A stretch of 64,000 nt of DNA, from positions 1,488,001 to 1,552,000 of the forward strand of contig NZ_OY787453.1 in assembly GCF_963678795.1 (NCBI RefSeq), read 5' to 3'. Below are positions 18,269 to 27,104 of this stretch, piece by piece. The DNA is from an uncultured Methanoregula sp. (lineage in GTDB: Archaea > Halobacteriota > Methanomicrobia > Methanomicrobiales > Methanospirillaceae). Under the pieces are notes generated by a model. It made no database searches, was not told the origin of the DNA, and saw only the letters and a list, made by a program, of their open reading frames with translations. How positions within the stretch are numbered: the first letter of the stretch is position 1; each line of letters opens with the position of its first letter. A program made the position numbers and the translations under genes.

Positions 18269-19008
18269 TGGCATCGCTTACCAGTCGCAGTATTGCAGAA
18301 GGCGTGGGAACCCTGCTCCTTGTGTATTTCGGTGCCGGGGCTGCGGCAATCACGCTGATGCTCGCAAACGGGACAAAACCGGCAACTGCGTTCAACATCG
18401 GTATCGGCATGCTTGGCGGGCTTGCTGACTGGTTTGCCATCGGGATCACGTTTGGTATCGTGATTGCCGGAGTGATCTACGCTCTTGGTCGGGTCTCCGG
18501 GGCACATCTCAACCCTGCAGTGACCATCGCGCTCTGCGTAACGAAACGCTTTCCGTCCGGTGAAGCCGTGGCGTACATAATCGCCCAGTGTATCGGCGCA
18601 GCGTTCGGGAGCCTGCTCTTCTTCCTCACCGTGGGGATGGATGCCGTCATGATCGGCGGGTTAGGGGCAACAGCACCGTTCCCCGGCATCGGGTACGGGC
18701 AGGCAATCCTTGTCGAAGCGATCGCAACGTTTGTCCTGATGCTGGTTATCATGGGCGTTGCTGTTGACAAGCGTGCCCCGGCAGGTTTTGCAGGGCTCAT
18801 CATCGGCCTGACCGTTGCCGCAATGATCACCGCGACCGGGAACATTGCCGGTGCATCGCTCAACCCGGCCCGGACATTCGGGCCTTATGTCATGGATTTC
18901 CTGCTTGGGGGTTCGAATCTATGGGCATTCTTCCCCATCTATATCATCGGCCCCGTGATCGGCGCCATTGTTGCAGCAGTCTTCTATGACCGGATCAATG
19001 CAGAGTAA
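18268..19008 (+). CDS. Aquaporin / glycerol facilitator (MIP family)
   Basis: A 246-residue polytopic membrane channel for water and possibly small neutral solutes or gases. It has six predicted membrane helices and the two hallmark half-helix motifs: HLNPAVTIA near residue 82 and SLNPARTFGP near 195. I chose ATG 18268 (overlapping the DUF2180 stop) over GTG 18265. It is third in the operon with pirin and DUF2180. An AqpM-like role is likely but the selectivity filter was not resolved. It is normal length for the family. Confidence 0.93.
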   Translation: MASLTSRSIAEGVGTLLLVYFGAGAAAITLMLANGTKPATAFNIGIGMLGGLADWFAIGITFGIVIAGVIYALGRVSGAHLNPAVTIALCVTKRFPSGEAVAYIIAQCIGAAFGSLLFFLTVGMDAVMIGGLGATAPFPGIGYGQAILVEAIATFVLMLVIMGVAVDKRAPAGFAGLIIGLTVAAMITATGNIAGASLNPARTFGPYVMDFLLGGSNLWAFFPIYIIGPVIGAIVAAVFYDRINAE

Positions 19009-19099
19009 TCGATTTCCCTATTTTTCTCATACCCTGTAAGTCTCCTGTATTTCTACAGGCACGGGTTTTTCATCGATGGGTGTAATACGGGTACTGAAA

Positions 19100-19750
19100 A
19101 TGAAAAGACGCATAACTTCTGATGAAAATGAGCCTGGCGATTTCACGTTCCTCGTGCAGGCAGCCCGTTCTCTCGGCGCTGCAGATGTGAAGGTGATCCC
19201 GGCATCGGATATCGTTGTCGAGAACCGCGTTCCGCTCAAATGCCGGGCCGGCTGCATAGGGTACGGAAAGAAACTGACCTGCCCGCCCTATGTTCCGACT
19301 CCGGACGAGTTCCGGAAAATTCTCTCAGAGTACCGGCACGCTCTTCTCGTGAAGTTCATCTCCCCGGCGAATGCAGACCCGGATGTGATCTGCTCGATCT
19401 ACCGGTACTGGCTCGACCCGGATGCCCCGGCAGACAAAAAGGAGAGTGCAACGCAGTTCTGGAAAGACCATTTCAACGGAACCGGTGCGTTCGCGCCAAT
19501 GATGCTCGAGCTCGAACGGGTCGCGTTCAATGCCGGCAACCCATTTGCCCTCGCGTTCATCAACGGCTCGTGCCGGCTCTGCGAGACATGCAATGTCAAG
19601 GCGGGCATCTGCATTCACCCGACACAGGCCAGGATCCCCGAGCATGCTGTTGGCGTCAATATGGTGAAGACTGCCAAAAAAGCGGGAATGGCGATCCGGT
19701 TCCCCGTGCAGGGGCACCCGGAACTGATGGCACTCCTGCTGATTGATTAA
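19100..19750 (+). CDS. DUF2284 metal-binding protein
   Basis: A 216-residue cytosolic protein; an in-frame ATG at 19076 would add eight residues. Cysteine clusters: CRAGCIGYGKKLTCPP (about 48-63) and CRLCETCNVKAGICIHP (about 161-177), together enough for an iron-sulfur or zinc site, as expected for the DUF2284 family common in anaerobic archaea and clostridia. Function is unknown. It ends just before the MBL-fold gene, and the two are probably co-transcribed. Confidence 0.8.
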   Translation: MKRRITSDENEPGDFTFLVQAARSLGAADVKVIPASDIVVENRVPLKCRAGCIGYGKKLTCPPYVPTPDEFRKILSEYRHALLVKFISPANADPDVICSIYRYWLDPDAPADKKESATQFWKDHFNGTGAFAPMMLELERVAFNAGNPFALAFINGSCRLCETCNVKAGICIHPTQARIPEHAVGVNMVKTAKKAGMAIRFPVQGHPELMALLLID

Positions 19751-19764
19751 AGGTGGATACTACT

Positions 19765-20694
19765 ATGGAATACCAGCTAAAACCGGCCGACCGGGTGGAA
19801 GTGACCATCCTTGTCGACAACTATATCGATTTTTTTATAGCGGCGTCGACTCCCGTTGAACGCCGCCTTCCGTTTGATCCAGACCGTCGGATCTTTGCCG
19901 AGCATGGCCTGTCATGTCTGGTCCGGGTTTTTTCCGGTAAGAAAGAACACAAAGTCCTGCTCGATTGCGGGCTCTCGGAGCAGTGCCTTGCCTGGAATGC
20001 CCGGCAGATGGGAATCTCTCTTGCCGATATTGAGGCAGTTGTCCTGAGTCACGGACACTTCGATCATTTCGGCGGGCTCCATGGCGTTTTATCCGGGGCA
20101 GGGCGGCAGGTCCCGCTCATCGCCCATCCCGATGCTTTCCTCATGCGAAGGTTGAATAACCCGGCCAGAGGTCCCGTCGATCTCCCGCTGCTTGACCCGG
20201 TTACGCTGAAGAAAGCCGGGGCGGATATCCTGATGCGCAGCGGGCCTTCGACTCTTGCCTCCGGCCATCTGCTCGTAACGGGAGAAGTGGAGCGGAAGAC
20301 TGCGTTCGAGAAAGGAATGCCCGGGATGGAGGCATACATGGAGGCACGCTGGCAGCCCGATCCTATCCGGGACGACCAGGCGCTCGTCATCAACGTAAAG
20401 GACAAGGGGCTTGTCGTGCTGAGCGGGTGCGCCCATGCCGGTATCATCAATTCCGTGGAATACGCGAGGAAGATCACCGCGGTTGACCATGTTCACGCAG
20501 TCCTTGGCGGGTTCCATCTCACGGGACCGGCTTCTGCGCAGGTTATTCCGCCGACCATTGGCGCCATGAAACGAATCAACCCGGACTATGTTGTGCCGAT
20601 GCACTGCACCGGGTGGGACGCGATAAACCGGTTTGCAGATGCAATGCCGGGAAAATTTATTCTCAACACGGTCGGGACAACATTCGTATTCTGA
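19765..20694 (+). CDS. MBL-fold metallohydrolase, dihydropterin-phosphate synthase-like
   Basis: A 309-residue metallo-beta-lactamase-fold protein. The dinuclear metal site appears as SHGHFDHFGGL (near 94-104), with GCAHAGIINS and GGFHLTG downstream and PMHCTGWDA near the C-terminus. This arrangement matches COG1237, which includes the methanogen 7,8-dihydropterin-6-methyl-4-(beta-D-ribofuranosyl)-aminobenzene 5'-phosphate synthase of methanopterin synthesis; assignment to that exact reaction is inference. The start ATG 19765 is preceded by AAAGGTGG at good spacing; the GTG at 19753 lies inside that site. It follows DUF2284 by 14 bp. Confidence 0.82.
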   Translation: MEYQLKPADRVEVTILVDNYIDFFIAASTPVERRLPFDPDRRIFAEHGLSCLVRVFSGKKEHKVLLDCGLSEQCLAWNARQMGISLADIEAVVLSHGHFDHFGGLHGVLSGAGRQVPLIAHPDAFLMRRLNNPARGPVDLPLLDPVTLKKAGADILMRSGPSTLASGHLLVTGEVERKTAFEKGMPGMEAYMEARWQPDPIRDDQALVINVKDKGLVVLSGCAHAGIINSVEYARKITAVDHVHAVLGGFHLTGPASAQVIPPTIGAMKRINPDYVVPMHCTGWDAINRFADAMPGKFILNTVGTTFVF

Positions 20695-20767
20695 TGCCGT
20701 TGTAACAGCAGGACCGATACGGTTATCAGAAACCCCTGCTTCTTTCCTTTAAGGAGGAGACGAACGG

Positions 20768-22321
20768 ATGATACGCGGGGGAAAACGTGTAATCGTGCCG
20801 GCAGGGTTATTGGTCATTATTATGATCCTGGCCGGTCTGGTCCTTTGCGCCGGATGCAACCAGAAAAGTCAGGACGCCTGGATTGTGAAGACCGATGCCG
20901 GTCCGGTTCTTGGTGCAACGGAGAACGGTATTGCGGTATTTCGAGGCATTCCCTACGCGGCCCCGCCAACAGGGGATCTCCGGTGGAAACCCCCGGCAAC
21001 CGTGCAGCCATGGAGCAGCGTCCGGAATGCAACAGTATACGGTGCAATCTGCCCCCAGGTTATTTCTGATGATCCAACGCCGGGTGCAGCGCCCCCCGCC
21101 ATGAGGGAGGACTGCCTTTTCCTCAATGTCTGGACGCCGGCAAAGAGCCCGGATGAAAAACTGCCTGTCATGGTCTTCATCCACGGGGGGGCATTCATGG
21201 AAGGGGCCGGCTCCCTCCCGCTTTATGACGGGAGTGCGCTCGCTAAGAAAGGAGTCATTGTTGTCACGCTCAACTACCGGCTTGGGGTGCTCGGGTTCCT
21301 CTCCCACCCGGATCTTGCAAATGAATCTGCCACCAATACATCGGGAAATTATGGTCTGGAGGACCAGCAGGCTGCACTTCAGTGGGTGCAGAAAAACATC
21401 GGAGCGTTTGGCGGCAACCCTTCCAGGGTAACCGTGTTCGGGGAATCGGCCGGGGCAACAAGCATCCTCGCGCAGCTCTCGAGCCCGCAGGCCAAAGGAC
21501 TCTTCCGGCAGGCCATTATCGAGAGCGGCCCGCTCTGGACGAACGGATCAACGCTGGATATCATCAGCACGCGAAATGAATCCGAACAGAATGGCGAAGA
21601 ATATGCACGGAGCCTCGGTTATACCGGCCCGGGTGCCATCCGACAGATGCGTATCGTTGATGCCATGACGCTTGTTAATGCAACCCCGCACCCTGCATCG
21701 CCATTCTGGCTTACGCACACCATGAAGTTCAAGCCATCAGTTGATGGAGGGATCCTTCCCGCTCAACCTGAAGACCAGTTCAACCGGGGACAGCAGAACC
21801 GGGTCCCGCTCATCATCGGGACCAATGCGGACGAAGGAACAATGCTTGCCGCACAGACCGGCATGAATGTCTCCGGCTATGAACGGTACATTCATAAACG
21901 CTTCGGCAGCTATGCTGATAAGGTTCTTACTGAATACCCGGCAAAAACTCCTGATGACGTCCAGTACCAGATGGAACGGATCATGACGGACTTTGACTTT
22001 ACCGAAGCAGCGAAGTTTGTTGCCGGGTCCAATGCCAACCTTAACGAGAGTACATACCTGTACCGGTTTACGTACGGGATGCCTGGCCAGCCGTTTGGGG
22101 CATTCCACGGCAGCGAGCTCTATTTCGTCTTCCGGCCGGCTTCCATGAACCCGGATCCCGTGAGCGGAAAGGTTTCGGATATGATGATGGAGTACTGGAC
22201 ACGGTTTGCAAAGACCGGCAGTCCAAATGACGGGATGAACGTGACATGGCCGCAGTACAGCCGCGAGAACCCTACCTACCTGGAAATCGGGAAGAACCCG
22301 CGGGTGAGATCGGGGTACTGA
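20768..22321 (+). CDS. Type B carboxylesterase, membrane lipoprotein
   Basis: A 517-residue alpha/beta-hydrolase of the carboxylesterase/cholinesterase family. The nucleophile elbow is GESAGA (about 223-228); NADEGTM and GAFHGSELYF carry likely acid and His positions. Residues 1-30 form a signal with a lipobox-like LCAGC, so the enzyme is probably exported and lipid-anchored. A strong Shine-Dalgarno (AAGGAGGAG) precedes ATG 20768. Type B esterases are uncommon in methanogens, so the gene may have been acquired from bacteria (inference). The natural ester substrate cannot be told from sequence. It is monocistronic, followed by a T-rich run at 22442-22450. Confidence 0.92.
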   Translation: MIRGGKRVIVPAGLLVIIMILAGLVLCAGCNQKSQDAWIVKTDAGPVLGATENGIAVFRGIPYAAPPTGDLRWKPPATVQPWSSVRNATVYGAICPQVISDDPTPGAAPPAMREDCLFLNVWTPAKSPDEKLPVMVFIHGGAFMEGAGSLPLYDGSALAKKGVIVVTLNYRLGVLGFLSHPDLANESATNTSGNYGLEDQQAALQWVQKNIGAFGGNPSRVTVFGESAGATSILAQLSSPQAKGLFRQAIIESGPLWTNGSTLDIISTRNESEQNGEEYARSLGYTGPGAIRQMRIVDAMTLVNATPHPASPFWLTHTMKFKPSVDGGILPAQPEDQFNRGQQNRVPLIIGTNADEGTMLAAQTGMNVSGYERYIHKRFGSYADKVLTEYPAKTPDDVQYQMERIMTDFDFTEAAKFVAGSNANLNESTYLYRFTYGMPGQPFGAFHGSELYFVFRPASMNPDPVSGKVSDMMMEYWTRFAKTGSPNDGMNVTWPQYSRENPTYLEIGKNPRVRSGY

Positions 22322-22746
22322 AAACGGACCGGAACTGCCATTGCCATAAGCGTTCAATCCGGTATGCTGAACCTCAGGCAATTGTCATGAGAACAAATTT
22401 CCCTGCCGGAATTTCTGAATAGGTCATGCGGGGCCGGAACTCTTTTTTTATTATCTGAATGCGTGCATGAAACTTGCCTTTCCTTTCATAACGAAAATAT
22501 ACTCTTCGCGTGAAATACGCGAAATTTTATTTTCTGGAATATTTTTACCATTTCACCCGGTTCAGGGTCTGTCCGGCTGGTTTTAACGTCACCCCTGCCC
22601 GGAAATCCGGTCCGGCTATGGTCTGGTGTGTCATATTCAACCAGGGGATTATTGCCGTAAATTCGCCAGGAAATTATCTGCTTTGCGCGTGGTCAAATCA
22701 ATTTCTTTTTATGCATCCCCAAAGATACAAAGCAAAAGTGAATGTC
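22322..22746. other. Intergenic region
   Basis: About 425 bp with no supported gene; a frame upstream of the 132-aa membrane protein has no start signal or protein-like composition. A T7 run at 22442-22449 may terminate the esterase transcript. Confidence 0.4.
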
Positions 22747-23145
22747 ATGGCAGAAGAGATAGAGAGTCCTACAACCATACTCGTGCTGTCCCACCTTGGT
22801 GGAATTCTGATGGTCATTTCCGGGATAAGTTCTCTTTTCATGGGAGCGTTATTTGGATCCATGATGGGCATGATGGGAATACAGATACCCGGGATAACCC
22901 CGGCTTTCATCGGATCGATGATAGCGGCAACCGGGATCTGGGGAATTATCTGCGGGATTCTTGTGATCGCGGGAGCATGGAAGATCGGATCCGATCCTGC
23001 AGGATCTCACAAGAACTGGGGAATGATCATTCTCATCTTCTCGGTACTGAGTTTTTTTGGCGGCAGCGGATTCCTGGTTGGCGGCATCCTGGGGATTGTC
23101 GGGGGTTACCTGGCCATTACCTGGACGCCCGCAACACCTGCCTAG
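22747..23145 (+). CDS. Four-helix small membrane protein
   Basis: A 132-residue integral membrane protein with four predicted hydrophobic segments (about 10-32, 44-66, 68-82 and 93-124), Gly- and Met-rich, with a short cytosolic loop KIGSDPAGSHKNW. The composition resembles DUF4064-like or other small membrane proteins of unknown function. ATG 22747 starts the hydrophilic MAEEIESP leader; longer upstream frames are unlikely. No operon partner. Confidence 0.65.
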   Translation: MAEEIESPTTILVLSHLGGILMVISGISSLFMGALFGSMMGMMGIQIPGITPAFIGSMIAATGIWGIICGILVIAGAWKIGSDPAGSHKNWGMIILIFSVLSFFGGSGFLVGGILGIVGGYLAITWTPATPA

Positions 23146-23218
23146 GCAGGTTCAGCACACCCATTAAAAGTCATGTTTATCCTTTTCATGGGAAATGCTA
23201 AGTTCACAGATATAAAAA

Positions 23219-23280
23219 GACCGAAAGATCTAAGGTACAGTGCCTCCTTATTTTGTTATGCTACTAACAACAAGGAAATA
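23219..23280 (+). mobile_element. Decayed fragment of the 27.1-kb IS (left part)
   Basis: Twenty consecutive bases at 23219-23238 are identical to 27153-27172 in the complete IS, and similarity continues with substitutions through the first codons of the transposase to about 23280. Neither terminal repeat is preserved nearby. It is an old, largely eroded insertion. Confidence 0.65.
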
Positions 23281-23440
23281 CTGCCAGATGAAATAAAAAA
23301 TAAAAATATTGTTGACGATTCGTATGATTAACCCGGTTCACGTTAATTTTTTTAGGGGAATTAAAACAGAATGGTTAAATTAATTGCTTTCTTTGATATA
23401 ATACCTTAGAATAATTTAAAAAATATAGTTGTGATCGACA

Positions 23441-23713
23441 GTGCCTACTAATCAGAATAATCTTAAGGTTTTACTCAATTCCGGTGAAATTGATAACTCA
23501 AGTTGGGAACAGCATTTTCCCAATATCCCATATACACGAGTCCCTGGCTGTAAAGACTGCATTGACCGGAAAAATGGAGAATGTGATGTGGAAGGAGATC
23601 CCATTGATTGCTTTCTCTATGGATCCCATAGTCAGTCAAATGGATTTTTATTAAAAAAACAGATGGAATTTGAATTTAAAAAATACCATCAATCCAATTT
23701 TTTCATCACTTAA
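23441..23713 (+). CDS. Small four-Cys protein, paralogue of the gene at 40046
   Basis: A 90-residue protein of unknown function. Its core CKDCIDRKNGECDVEGDPIDCF aligns with CEECSEFKERTCAGGRDPVDCF in the 101-aa protein encoded at 40046-40351; spacing is C-x2-C-x7/6-C-x8-C followed by FL. The preceding segment also aligns (LLNSGEIDNSSWEQHFP versus FLETGKIDATLWKNHFP). Four conserved cysteines suggest metal binding, which is inference. GTG 23441 is the only reasonable start. The surrounding DNA is AT-rich and next to an IS remnant. Confidence 0.65.
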   Translation: MPTNQNNLKVLLNSGEIDNSSWEQHFPNIPYTRVPGCKDCIDRKNGECDVEGDPIDCFLYGSHSQSNGFLLKKQMEFEFKKYHQSNFFIT

Positions 23714-23803
23714 TCGCTGACAGTCTATTCCCCTGGAAGGATACCATGGCATCCATTTAAAAAAACCACCATCAGCAATGCGTGATCAAAAACAATCAAA
23801 AAA

Positions 23804-24496
23804 TTATTTTTGCAGAACCTGCTCGACCGGCGAGCTGGTCAGGCTTTTGTAATAATCCACCGGGATGAATGAGGGAGTATAGACCCCCTTGTATGCGGTG
23901 ATCCACTGGCTGATTGTCCGCAGGTTATTGCGGGAGGACACGAGCTCCTGCCGGTCCATGAACTGAATATCAGGGTTATCCGTCCGCCCGATCGCAGCTT
24001 CGAGATCCGCGATGTGCATGTCTTCTCCCCTGGCGCTCACAAGGAGAGCGTCCCTTACGGAATTACTGCCGGTATTGACATCATTATCAACCGTTGATTG
24101 CAGTTTCTGGCTGGAAAACGCTCCTTGAGCATCCTTTTCAGGAGTCGTGATGCCGTACCGCTGGAGGATCACGTTATCGGCATCCTGGTAGACTATCGAG
24201 GCATTGGCAATGTTCTGAAATACCGGAATATCCGGATGCTGCCTGGCAAGGATCGTGTTGATATCGGTGATATACTTCTGGTCTTCCTGCAACCTGACGA
24301 TATCCGCCCGTTCAGTATCGTTAAGCGGGGCCCGGGACAGGGCATTGAACGTTTTCTCGGCGGTGTCGCCATTCGGGACAGTGATCGTTACCGTCGGCGT
24401 GACAATGACCCTGCTCGCCGGCTGACCGGTACATCCCGCGGCCGCTGCCAGTATGCATACTACGAACAGGATTCCGATGAAGAGTGATCGGGGCAT
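23804..24496 (-). CDS. DUF2202-like exported lipoprotein with altered ligand residues
   Basis: A 230-residue protein with a lipoprotein signal (residues 1-22, AAAAGC). The body resembles DUF2202, a ferritin-like four-helix family: FQNIANAS, ILQRYGI, GAFSSQKLQ, SVRDALLVSA and SSRNNLR occur in the expected order. However, the positions that usually carry metal ligands look replaced (SExxH became ASIVY; the final NH became NN), so it may be a non-metallated derivative. That reading relies on a recalled family pattern. Monocistronic, transcribed away from the archaellin gene direction of flow on the same strand. Function unknown. Confidence 0.6.
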   Translation of the reverse strand: MPRSLFIGILFVVCILAAAAGCTGQPASRVIVTPTVTITVPNGDTAEKTFNALSRAPLNDTERADIVRLQEDQKYITDINTILARQHPDIPVFQNIANASIVYQDADNVILQRYGITTPEKDAQGAFSSQKLQSTVDNDVNTGSNSVRDALLVSARGEDMHIADLEAAIGRTDNPDIQFMDRQELVSSRNNLRTISQWITAYKGVYTPSFIPVDYYKSLTSSPVEQVLQK

Positions 24497-24729
24497 ACAG
24501 TTTGTGATAGGGTGCGTTGCTTATAATGTGTTCTGATTTTTCACTCCACAACGACGAATCCGTAGGCCTTCCGTTGGCATCTGAAGCAGTTCCTCTCTAC
24601 TTTTGGTCCTTCACCTGCGGCCTGAGCAAACGGAATACGCCGGAAAATGCCGGATGAACCCTGTGAACCGGTAACCCGCGTGGATGTATGACTTTACCCC
24701 ATCTGCAGACGTTTACGTTTCCCGGGTAT

Positions 24730-24737
24730 AAAAAAAA
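24730..24737 (-). terminator. Oligo-T terminator of the archaellin gene
   Basis: Eight consecutive A on the plus strand (T on the coding strand) lie 7-14 bp beyond the archaellin stop. Confidence 0.45.
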
Positions 24738-24743
24738 GAAAGA

Positions 24744-25316
24744 TTAGTAGAGGATGTTCACTGCCTGGATTGACGCCGGGGCAGTACGGGAGATACCGAG
24801 TGCAGCACCGACGGCTGGTTTGATCTCAAGCTGGAACTGGTCGTTCTTCAGGATCGCGTTGGTTGGCATAGCGGTTATGTCGAACTGTTCGCCCTTTTCA
24901 AGAACATTATCATTGGTTACTTCGTTCTGGACCGTAACAATACCCCATTTTCCCGTAGAAACGGTTGCTCCCTTGGTTGCAACCTTGCTGAGGGTTTCAA
25001 GAACGGATGAATTGCTGTAGGTTATAACCACTTTGTCAAAGTCAACCGGAGTTCCGCCCGGGGCTAATGCAGCGGAGAAATTGATCATGGTGATTGATGT
25101 TGCTGCAGTTCCTACGCCATAGACATTACCGACGATTTCAAGAGTTGAGCTCGCCTGCTGTACACCCGTGTGGACGACTTCCTGGCTCTTCTGGGTTGTG
25201 AAGAAACCGGCGCCGAGCACCACGTACGAGAACACCGCCGCAACGACAACGAATGCGATGAGCACAATCGCTGCCTCGAGGCCGGTGAATGCATTTTCAT
25301 TCTTGAAGGATTTCAT
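24744..25316 (-). CDS. flaB: Archaellin (archaeal flagellin)
   Basis: A 190-residue filament subunit. The class III signal (MKSFKNENAFTG) precedes LEAAIVLIAFVVVAAVFSYVVL, whose conserved first residues fit processing by the FlaK/PibD prearchaellin peptidase after Gly. The extracellular domain is beta-rich with the usual VDFDKVVITYSN and GEQFDITAMP segments and the family's normal length. There is no fla/arl motor operon nearby, so it is an orphan filament gene; it could serve as a major archaellin encoded away from the operon. An SD (AGGTGA) is 3-8 bp before ATG. The 5' leader contains an inverted repeat (see separate entry). Confidence 0.92.
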   Translation of the reverse strand: MKSFKNENAFTGLEAAIVLIAFVVVAAVFSYVVLGAGFFTTQKSQEVVHTGVQQASSTLEIVGNVYGVGTAATSITMINFSAALAPGGTPVDFDKVVITYSNSSVLETLSKVATKGATVSTGKWGIVTVQNEVTNDNVLEKGEQFDITAMPTNAILKNDQFQLEIKPAVGAALGISRTAPASIQAVNILY

Positions 25317-25320
25317 GATT

Positions 25321-25357
25321 CACCTTTAGGGGCTAAAGAAATTTCAGACCCCTAAGT
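25321..25357 (-). promoter_or_regulatory. Archaellin leader: RBS plus inverted repeat
   Basis: CACCT at 25321-25325 is the complement of the Shine-Dalgarno. Immediately upstream, TTAGGGG (25326-25332) and CCCCTAA (25351-25357) form a 7-bp stem with an 18-base loop, adjoining the ribosome-binding site. It could modulate translation. Confidence 0.4.
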
Positions 25358-25372
25358 GATAAAAGGTATTAA

Positions 25373-25384
25373 TGGTATATAATA
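25373..25384 (-). promoter_or_regulatory. Archaellin TATA box
   Basis: TATTATATACC on the coding strand, about 60 bp upstream of the ATG, in an AT-rich stretch. Position and composition only; it implies a leader of roughly 30 bases. Confidence 0.45.
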
Positions 25385-26414
25385 TTTTCTCATAAAATTC
25401 AGTAGAAAATGTATTCTTTTAGGTTTTTACACAATATCTGTACAAAAAATTCCATATTCGGTTATTTTGAAGGTTTTTGATAAAGAGGGATCTTTTATGC
25501 ATTTTTGATCAGATATTACAAAAAAGACAGGTGTTTCTGCCATCTGGCCGAAACATTCCTTCAACAAATCCGGCCAGACTGCCCATCCCCGGGTTATAGG
25601 GAACGTCATTTACTATAACGGGTATCGTGATTTTCACATCCCGGTACACTATGCTGACCTGGAAACGGGCAGAAAGAATCCCACGTCTTACAACAGATGA
25701 AGCCATCTCCCTGGCACCTCATTTCCGGCGCCTGCAATGCTTTCTGCGCGAGAGCCATTGCATAGCAGCGGACTCCTGCAGGAGTGCGTCCGGCATTAAC
25801 TAAGCAGACAATACCGAAGGACGAGCCATACGAGCGCGCTCCGGGCGGATGATTATTAGAGCTCGTGGTCAGGAGCCAGACTGGCACTTTACCCAACGAG
25901 GATTTCAACAGAACCCGTATTTTTAGTTTTCATCCGGGATTATCATCTTCCTGCCCCATCCTGCCGATCGAATTAATGTCTGAAACCAGGACGGCTGAAA
26001 AATTTTGTAAGTATCACCCAGGCACCAACGGCAATAAAAAGGATACCGGTAATAAAAAATCCAATAAAAATCCAGATGGGTATTGGAACTGCATCTGCCA
26101 TAATGATTCAAAGGCAATCAGGTTGCTTAATAATTTTGAATTGAAAATTAATCTCTCATCATCTGCCGGCAATCCGGATACAATTACCCTGCAGGAACAT
26201 ATTTTTTTATTTTCCCGTTTATTTAATGGATTTTTATTATGGTACATGCGCGGATCGGAAAACCGTACCATGACCGCAACCATGATCTTTATGCTGTTGC
26301 GGCCAAATCTATGTCTTAGTATTATTGGTGGCTGCTGCCCTGCAATCACCCGTAACAACAAGTCCTGGATAACGTGATACTATTCAGCCGGTACGTAAAC
26401 AAAAATTCCCGGGG
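25385..26414. other. 1-kb gap with one possible tiny membrane protein
   Basis: Minus frame 25606-25908 (100 codons, Cys-rich, no ribosome-binding site) and plus frame 25865-26377 do not look like real proteins. The only frame with coherent protein features is the 42-aa membrane protein at 25973-26101. Confidence 0.4.
25973..26101 (-). CDS. Possible 42-aa single-pass membrane protein
   Basis: ATG to TAA, 42 residues: a short polar start (MADAVPIP), a 26-residue hydrophobic helix (about 9-34) and a basic tail (TKFFSRPGFRH), a positive-inside arrangement. It resembles in size and design the tiny frame at 10929-11057 but not in sequence. No strong ribosome-binding site. No family recognised. Confidence 0.4.
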   Translation of the reverse strand: MADAVPIPIWIFIGFFITGILFIAVGAWVILTKFFSRPGFRH

Positions 26415-27053
26415 ATGAAAATAACCACAAAAACCTGCCAGCCGGTGCTATGGCTGCTGGCTTTCCTGGCCGGGTTAACCGCAGCCTTGGTGATGGTCTC
26501 TGCCGTAAGCGCTAGCGGTGATGGTATCACGTACGTCCACCAGGGCCAGACCGTCCGGGTGAATGACACCCTTGATATTTCCGGCGTTGCATCCCCCTAC
26601 AGCCAGCTGGCGTACTGGGATGGTCTTGACATGTACAATTCCGCGCCAACATACATGATCACGTTCTCCGCCCAGCGGCAGAAGAACTTTTACCTGGACC
26701 CGAAAATTTTCTCAACACGCCTCGGGGCATGGTACAAGTATGATAAAAAAACCGGCTCTGAACCTCACGGCAATAACCTTGCATTCGTGGTTGTCGCTGT
26801 GGACTCTGCCGGGTTGCTGGAGGATGTCCCCACGCCGGGTATCACCGGGAATGCTGTCCATATATCAGTATTTCCGGCAGTCACCGCTTCCTCTCCCACT
26901 ATCTCCCCTGTCCAATCCCAGGCCACATCTCCCCCACTGCCCGTATCCCTGCCCACCCTTCCCCGGGCGCCCCTCGAAATGAATAATTACGCAATAGGCA
27001 TCAGCATCGTTACCGTCGGGCTGTTCTTTGGTATCCTGAGACTGCTCCGGTAA
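26415..27053 (+). CDS. Exported DUF3821-like protein with C-terminal membrane anchor
   Basis: A 212-residue protein. Residues 1-34 form a signal peptide (LLAFLAGLTAALVMVSA). The globular part (35-150) contains YVHQGQTVRVNDTLDISG and LDPKIFSTRLGAWY, which resemble DUF3821, a domain of methanogen surface proteins. A Pro/Ser/Thr-rich stalk (155-185) leads to a C-terminal hydrophobic helix (about 192-209) ending in RLLR. This is a typical cell-surface protein anchored at its C-terminus. Function unknown; the IS begins only 52 bp after its stop. Confidence 0.7.
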   Translation: MKITTKTCQPVLWLLAFLAGLTAALVMVSAVSASGDGITYVHQGQTVRVNDTLDISGVASPYSQLAYWDGLDMYNSAPTYMITFSAQRQKNFYLDPKIFSTRLGAWYKYDKKTGSEPHGNNLAFVVVAVDSAGLLEDVPTPGITGNAVHISVFPAVTASSPTISPVQSQATSPPLPVSLPTLPRAPLEMNNYAIGISIVTVGLFFGILRLLR

Positions 27054-27104
27054 CCCCCCGGCATAAAAATGATCTCCTGCTGTCCTGTATCGCGATGCGA
27101 AAAA

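Noticed and set aside
25606..25908. 100-codon minus frame
   Set aside because: Cys-rich irregular composition, no start signal, no recognised family.
25865..26377. 170-codon plus frame
   Set aside because: No coherent protein features and antisense to the better-formed 42-aa membrane frame.
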